Shown: piece after piece, positions 5,467 to 7,994 of the stretch
Layout of the letters: each line of letters begins with the position of its first letter
Position numbering within the stretch: position 1 is the first letter of the stretch
From: Chloroflexota bacterium
GTDB lineage: Bacteria > Cyanobacteriota > Vampirovibrionia > Obscuribacterales > Obscuribacteraceae
Assembly: GCA_005240105.1 (NCBI GenBank)
Contig: SBAT01000261.1
Location: forward strand, 1-7,994
Reading direction: 5' to 3'
DNA: 7,994 nt
Notes under the pieces: generated by a model
Database searches by the model: none
What the model was told of the DNA's origin: nothing
Seen by the model: the letters and a program-made list of their open reading frames with translations, nothing else
Translations under genes and position numbers: made by a program

Positions 5467-6339
5467 ATGGAAGAAATTCAAGCTTCAAGTTCATCTCAAC
5501 GCATTGCGTTGTTGTTGGAGTATCAGGGCGAGAAGTTTAGTGGCTCGCAATATCAGGTGGGGGTACGTACCGTACAGGGTGAGTTGGAATCGGCGCTCTC
5601 AACTTGTTTGCGCCGCCAAATAGGAGTGGTTTTTGCCGGGCGTACAGACGCCGGTGTTAATGCCGATGGGCAAGTGGTTCATTTTGATGTGCCAAAAGGC
5701 GATGTTGATCTCTGGAAACTAGCTTGGTCGTTGAACGGCATTTTGCCTGCCGATGTGTCAATTGCCCAGGCTCAATTTGTCGACTCGGCATTCCATGCCC
5801 GTTTCAGCGCTACGGCTCGGCGCTATGTTTACAGGATTTTAAATAGACCGCAGCGGTCAGCTAGCTTAAAAGACACTCATTACTGGATGTCCTATGCCCT
5901 CAATACTGAAAAAATGATGTTGGCTGTTCAGGCACTAGTGGGAGATCATGACTTCACAGCCTTCAGATCAACCAGTGCCGATACGGTTACAAGCCAGTGC
6001 CAGGTGCACTTTGCAGAATTGTTGAAATTAGGTGAAGGACAGCTTGAATTCTGGATAGAAGCCAATCACTTCGTGTACAATATGGTGCGGATCATTGTCG
6101 GGACCCTCATTGAGATTGGTCTCGGGAAGAAGTCGCCAGAGAGCCTGGAGCTTGCCTTGAAAGGCAAAGATCGCAGCCTCGCTGGACCGACAGCACCCCC
6201 TTGGGGATTGTGCTTAAAATCGGTAAATTACCCTGAGGCTTTTGATCTCTTTTCTTTGAACAAGAAGCGAGGCAAGAGCGCTGAGGAAGCGGTCGCAGAT
6301 GAGCGAGCGTGGGATGCCGGAAGGCAAGCGAAGGTGTAG
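5467..6339 (+). CDS. truA: tRNA pseudouridine synthase A (positions 38-40)
   Basis: This 290-residue TruA isomerises uridines 38-40 in the anticodon arm of tRNAs. The catalytic Asp61 is in FAGRTDAGV. Tyr120 in ARFSATARRYVYRI matches the conserved active-site tyrosine, and FTAFRS (163-168), NMVRIIVGTLIEIG and the closing AGPTAPPWGL are family blocks. Oddities: the usual GVHA after the catalytic Asp reads GVNA (Asn65), and the usual F-x-GWQ near residue 27 reads FSGSQ. The typical end is around residue 257, so about 33 residues are extra, and the last 13 or so (DERAWDAGRQAKV) are encoded by repeat copy C. No Shine-Dalgarno is visible before ATG 5467; no better in-frame start exists before the conserved RIALLLEY block. 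Confidence 0.94.
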   Translation: MEEIQASSSSQRIALLLEYQGEKFSGSQYQVGVRTVQGELESALSTCLRRQIGVVFAGRTDAGVNADGQVVHFDVPKGDVDLWKLAWSLNGILPADVSIAQAQFVDSAFHARFSATARRYVYRILNRPQRSASLKDTHYWMSYALNTEKMMLAVQALVGDHDFTAFRSTSADTVTSQCQVHFAELLKLGEGQLEFWIEANHFVYNMVRIIVGTLIEIGLGKKSPESLELALKGKDRSLAGPTAPPWGLCLKSVNYPEAFDLFSLNKKRGKSAEEAVADERAWDAGRQAKV

Positions 6340-6357
6340 CGTTAGCGAAACCGGAGC
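6301..6357 (+). repeat. Interspersed structured repeat, copy C (right half only)
   Basis: GAGCGA, then a 21-nt block identical to copy A (6315-6335, beginning TGCCGGAAGGC), then a variable 14 nt, then ACCGGAGC (6350-6357) spaced as in copy A to within one base. The hairpin half is absent. It overlaps the 3' end of truA and supplies its TAG stop (6337-6339). The rplM ribosome binding site follows just after it. Confidence 0.85.
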
Positions 6358-6364
6358 GCTAAAT

Positions 6365-6368
6365 GGAG
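6365..6368 (+). promoter_or_regulatory. Ribosome binding site that decides the rplM GTG start
   Basis: GGAG lies 8 nt before the GTG at 6377. The frame stays open back to an ATG at 6299, but that stretch lies in truA and repeat C and has no L13 similarity. Confidence 0.8.
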
Positions 6369-6376
6369 ATAAAGAC

Positions 6377-6823
6377 GTGAAAAGCTATTTCCCCAAGGCT
6401 GGAGATATTCAGGGACAGTGGTTTGTTGTAGATGCTGAAGGTCAAACCCTTGGTCGTCTGGCAACAAAGATCGCTGATTTACTGCGTGGCAAGACCAAGC
6501 CGACATTTACACCGCATGCCGATTGCGGAGACTTTGTCATTGTGATCAATGCCGAGAAAATAAACGTTACCGGCAAGAAAGAAAATCAAAAGATGTACCG
6601 CCATCACAGTGGTTATCCAGGCGGCTTCAAGGAGGAGACACTGAAGTCTCTCCGCGAAAGACGTCCGGTGGCAATCATCGAGAAGGCTGTCCGCGGAATG
6701 TTGCCGCACACAAGACTCGGTGATCACCAATACACCAAGCTGAACGTGTATGCAGGACCTGAGCATCCACATGAAGCTCAAAAACCGACTGCGATTGATC
6801 TAAGAGCAAGAGTCGGCGCGTAA
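6377..6823 (+). CDS. rplM: Ribosomal protein uL13, GTG start
   Basis: This 148-residue protein is an early assembler of the 50S subunit. It begins (M)KSYFPKAGDI, then shows the conserved WFVVDAEGQTLGRLAT, the TPHADCGDFVIVINAEKI block, YRHHSGYPGG, RGMLPH and LNVYAGPEHPHEAQKP. The family length is 142-150. GTG is the only start that fits both the ribosome binding site and homologue N-termini. It lies 37 nt after the truA stop, and that gap is largely the end of repeat copy C. The pairing with rpsI is near universal in bacteria, and truA-rplM-rpsI is typical of cyanobacteria and Firmicutes. Confidence 0.97.
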   Translation: MKSYFPKAGDIQGQWFVVDAEGQTLGRLATKIADLLRGKTKPTFTPHADCGDFVIVINAEKINVTGKKENQKMYRHHSGYPGGFKEETLKSLRERRPVAIIEKAVRGMLPHTRLGDHQYTKLNVYAGPEHPHEAQKPTAIDLRARVGA

Positions 6824-6858
6824 GTAATAATTCAAAGGAACGAGAGGACGAAAGTTAA

Positions 6859-7257
6859 ATGACAAGCGTGATTCAGTACAACGGAACAGGTCGTCGCAAG
6901 ACTGCTAGCGCACGTGTACGTCTAGTACCTGGCACCGGACAAGTAACAATCAATGGTCACCCAATGGAACGTTTCGTTGGTGGACGTCCTGGACTGGCCA
7001 AAATGATCAACACCCCTTTCGTCTGCGCTGACGCACAAGGACGTTTCGACGTAATCGCAACCACCTGTGGTGGCGGTATCGTTGGACAAGTTGGTGCTAT
7101 CTGCCACGGTATCGCAAGAGCCTTAGGCGAAGCGGCTCCGCAAAACCGTCCCATATTGCGTACGCAAAACTTGCTGACACGCGATTCGCGCGTTAAAGAG
7201 CGTAAGAAGTACGGACGTAAGAAAGCTCGTAAGCGCTTCCAATTCTCCAAGCGCTAA
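6859..7257 (+). CDS. rpsI: Ribosomal protein uS9
   Basis: This 132-residue protein of the 30S head has a C-terminal tail that reaches the P-site tRNA anticodon. The start YNGTGRRKTASARVRL, the GGGIVGQVGAICHGIARAL block, LTRDSRVKERKKYGRKKARKRFQFSKR and the terminal Ser-Lys-Arg are diagnostic and complete. GAGAGGA at 6842-6848 lies 10 nt upstream. It follows rplM by 35 nt and is the last gene of the transcription unit, with an intrinsic terminator 19 nt after the stop. Confidence 0.98.
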   Translation: MTSVIQYNGTGRRKTASARVRLVPGTGQVTINGHPMERFVGGRPGLAKMINTPFVCADAQGRFDVIATTCGGGIVGQVGAICHGIARALGEAAPQNRPILRTQNLLTRDSRVKERKKYGRKKARKRFQFSKR

Positions 7258-7276
7258 AGGCAACAACAGAAATACG

Positions 7277-7309
7277 AAAAACGGCAGGTTTTATATCTGC
7301 CGTTTTTTT
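7277..7309 (+). terminator. Intrinsic terminator, probably bidirectional
   Basis: AAAAACGGCAG (7277-7287) pairs perfectly with CTGCCGTTTTT around a 9-nt loop and runs into seven T residues (7303-7309). It ends the ribosomal-protein operon. Because the left arm starts with five A residues, the same hairpin can also terminate transcription coming from the - strand gene downstream. Confidence 0.92.
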
Positions 7310-7343
7310 ACAGAATTCTCTTTCATTCTGAACTTTTCCCCTC

Positions 7344-7487
7344 TTTGTCATTTCGACCAAGCCGCTTTAGCGGCGCGTGGAGAAATCTTCCCCAAGGAAA
7401 CTTGCCCTTCACTAGCACGACGAACATTGAATCGTTGCGGAAGATTCCTCGACTACGTTGCTTCGCAACTTCGCTCGGAATGACAAA
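7344..7487. repeat. GTCATT-type inverted-repeat element (MITE/REP-like)
   Basis: Terminal inverted repeats TTTGTCATTTCGA (7344-7356) and TCGGAATGACAAA (7475-7487) match at 12 of 13 positions. Inner inverted repeats GAGAAATCTTCC (7380-7391) and GGAAGATTCCTC (7439-7450) match at 11 of 12. Each half also carries a small perfect hairpin: GCCGC-TTTA-GCGGC (7361-7374) and GTTGC-TTC-GCAAC (7457-7469). The motif GTCATTYCGA...GGAGAAATCTTCC resembles short intergenic repeats I know from several bacterial phyla. The two head-to-head halves with about 47 nt between the inner arms look like a REPIN/BIME-style doublet. It carries no transposase. Confidence 0.75.
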
Positions 7488-7500
7488 GTGGAGAGGTCTT

Positions 7501-7764
7501 CTACTTCTCGGACGCTGCGTTTACGCGTTGCTTGTCTTCAGGAATACGACCAGCCACTCTAAGCTTGTTCTGGAAGCGTATAAAGGCTGTAAAAGCAGTT
7601 ATTTGGATAGTGGCTGATATTGCCGCGAATGCCCAGCCAAGAGCATAACCGTTATAGATGAGGAATACACCGCCGGCAAGAATGACGCACGACAAAAATA
7701 GTGAGGCGGGGATGGCAAATGCTTTTACCGATTGAATGAGCTCAGCTCGATCAACTTCGTTCAT
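7501..7764 (-). CDS. Small two-helix membrane protein, function unknown
   Basis: This 87-residue protein has no family I recognise. Two hydrophobic segments are clear: about residues 15-37 (FAIPASLFLSCVILAGGVFLIY) and 42-60 (LGWAFAAISATIQITAFTA). They are joined by a short Asn-Gly-containing turn and followed by a basic, charged tail (RFQNKLRVAGR onward), suggesting a hairpin in the inner membrane with a cytosolic C-terminus. The acidic N-terminus has no signal-peptide cleavage motif. AGGA (+ strand 7775-7778) lies 10 nt before the ATG. It faces the ribosomal operon and ends 13 nt from the GTCATT repeat. It is divergent from the zinc-ribbon gene, and no functional link to the neighbours is evident. 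Confidence 0.65.
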   Translation of the reverse strand: MNEVDRAELIQSVKAFAIPASLFLSCVILAGGVFLIYNGYALGWAFAAISATIQITAFTAFIRFQNKLRVAGRIPEDKQRVNAASEK

Positions 7765-7818
7765 CGTCTATAAGTCCTGTAATTATCTGACTCAACAATG
7801 TTACCACTCTGGCAAAAT

Positions 7819-7832
7819 TTAATTGCAATTAA
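7819..7832. promoter_or_regulatory. 14-bp perfect palindrome in the divergent intergenic region
   Basis: TTAATTGCAATTAA is a perfect inverted repeat lying between the two divergent start codons (7764 and 7894), in AT-rich sequence. It is a plausible operator for a dimeric regulator, but AT-rich palindromes also arise by chance. Nearby are weak -10-like hexamers only: GATAAT on the - strand (7782-7787) and TATAGG on the + strand (7874-7879). Confidence 0.3.
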
Positions 7833-7893
7833 GCTTTTTGAAGCTATCCTTATTTAGAAACTTGCTCCTACTGTATAGGTTTGCAAGAGAACT

Positions 7894-7994
7894 ATGGCGG
7901 ACGAGGAAAGACTTATGGTTCTTGAATCAGCTAATTGCACTGACTGCAGATCTGAGATTTGGCATAATGACAACTATTGCCAGGAATGCGGCTC
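7894..7994 (+). CDS. Zinc-ribbon protein, N-terminal fragment (3' end outside window)
   Basis: An open frame starts at ATG 7894 and runs off the window after 33 codons. It shows Cys15-X2-Cys18 and Cys29-X2-Cys32-Gly, with an aromatic/His-rich linker (WHNDNYCQECG), the pattern of a small zinc ribbon as found at the N-terminus of many uncharacterised bacterial proteins. The ribosome binding site is poor (purine-rich CAAGAGA about 4 nt upstream), and another ATG (codon 8) is possible. The rest of the protein, and so its function, cannot be judged from this window. Confidence 0.55.
   Translation, partial: MADEERLMVLESANCTDCRSEIWHNDNYCQECG

Noticed and set aside
4882..5481. 199-codon open frame on the - strand across rplQ
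   Set aside because: It is the antisense of the clear L17 gene and two repeat copies; the translation has no recognisable domain, and rplQ is unambiguous.
7345..7617. 90-codon open frame on the + strand after the terminator
   Set aside because: It reads through the GTCATT repeat and antisense to the small membrane protein gene; the first half is simply translated repeat.
1..7994. CRISPR array, tRNA, rRNA or transposase gene
   Set aside because: No regularly spaced direct repeats, no cloverleaf or rRNA signatures, and no transposase-like protein were found on either strand.

Overview
The window is the distal half of a bacterial ribosomal-protein super-operon, read entirely on the + strand: the 3' end of secY, then adk, map, infA, rpmJ, rpsM, rpsK, rpsD, rpoA, rplQ, truA, rplM and rpsI. 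A strong intrinsic terminator follows at about 7277-7309. Beyond it lie a MITE/REP-like inverted-repeat element (7344-7487), a small two-helix membrane protein on the - strand (7501-7764), a short divergent intergenic region, and the first 33 codons of a zinc-ribbon protein that runs off the window.

Organism (inference): RpoA resembles cyanobacterial alpha subunits in both its N-terminal and C-terminal domains, and secY-adk-...-rpoA-rplQ-truA-rplM-rpsI is a cyanobacterium/Firmicutes-type order. However, rpsD sits between rpsK and rpoA, which is not the usual cyanobacterial arrangement. With roughly balanced GC and a four-cysteine Adk, S4 and (C3H) L36, a non-photosynthetic cyanobacterial relative (Melainabacteria/Vampirovibrionia type) is my best guess, at moderate confidence only.

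Layout and cooperation: secY, adk, map and infA are packed with gaps or overlaps of -4 to +2 nt, so they are probably translationally coupled (secretion channel, nucleotide balance, N-terminal Met removal, initiation). A 158-nt gap before rpmJ carries a perfect TATAAT and a leader with mutually exclusive pairings. It could control the following alpha-operon block rpmJ-rpsM-rpsK-rpsD-rpoA-rplQ, in which S4 is the known autoregulator in E. coli. truA (tRNA pseudouridine synthase) and the L13/S9 pair complete the transcription unit.

The most unusual content is not a gene. Three consecutive gaps (rpoA-rplQ, rplQ-truA, truA-rplM) carry copies of one structured interspersed repeat. Two copies are nearly full length and in opposite orientation, and share a hairpin with a compensatory base-pair swap. 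The third is a half copy that also encodes the last residues of TruA. Several proteins show family-atypical insertions: about 25 residues in L17, 8 residues between the metal ligands of methionine aminopeptidase, and 2 residues in the Adk zinc knuckle. None of these could be checked against a database here.
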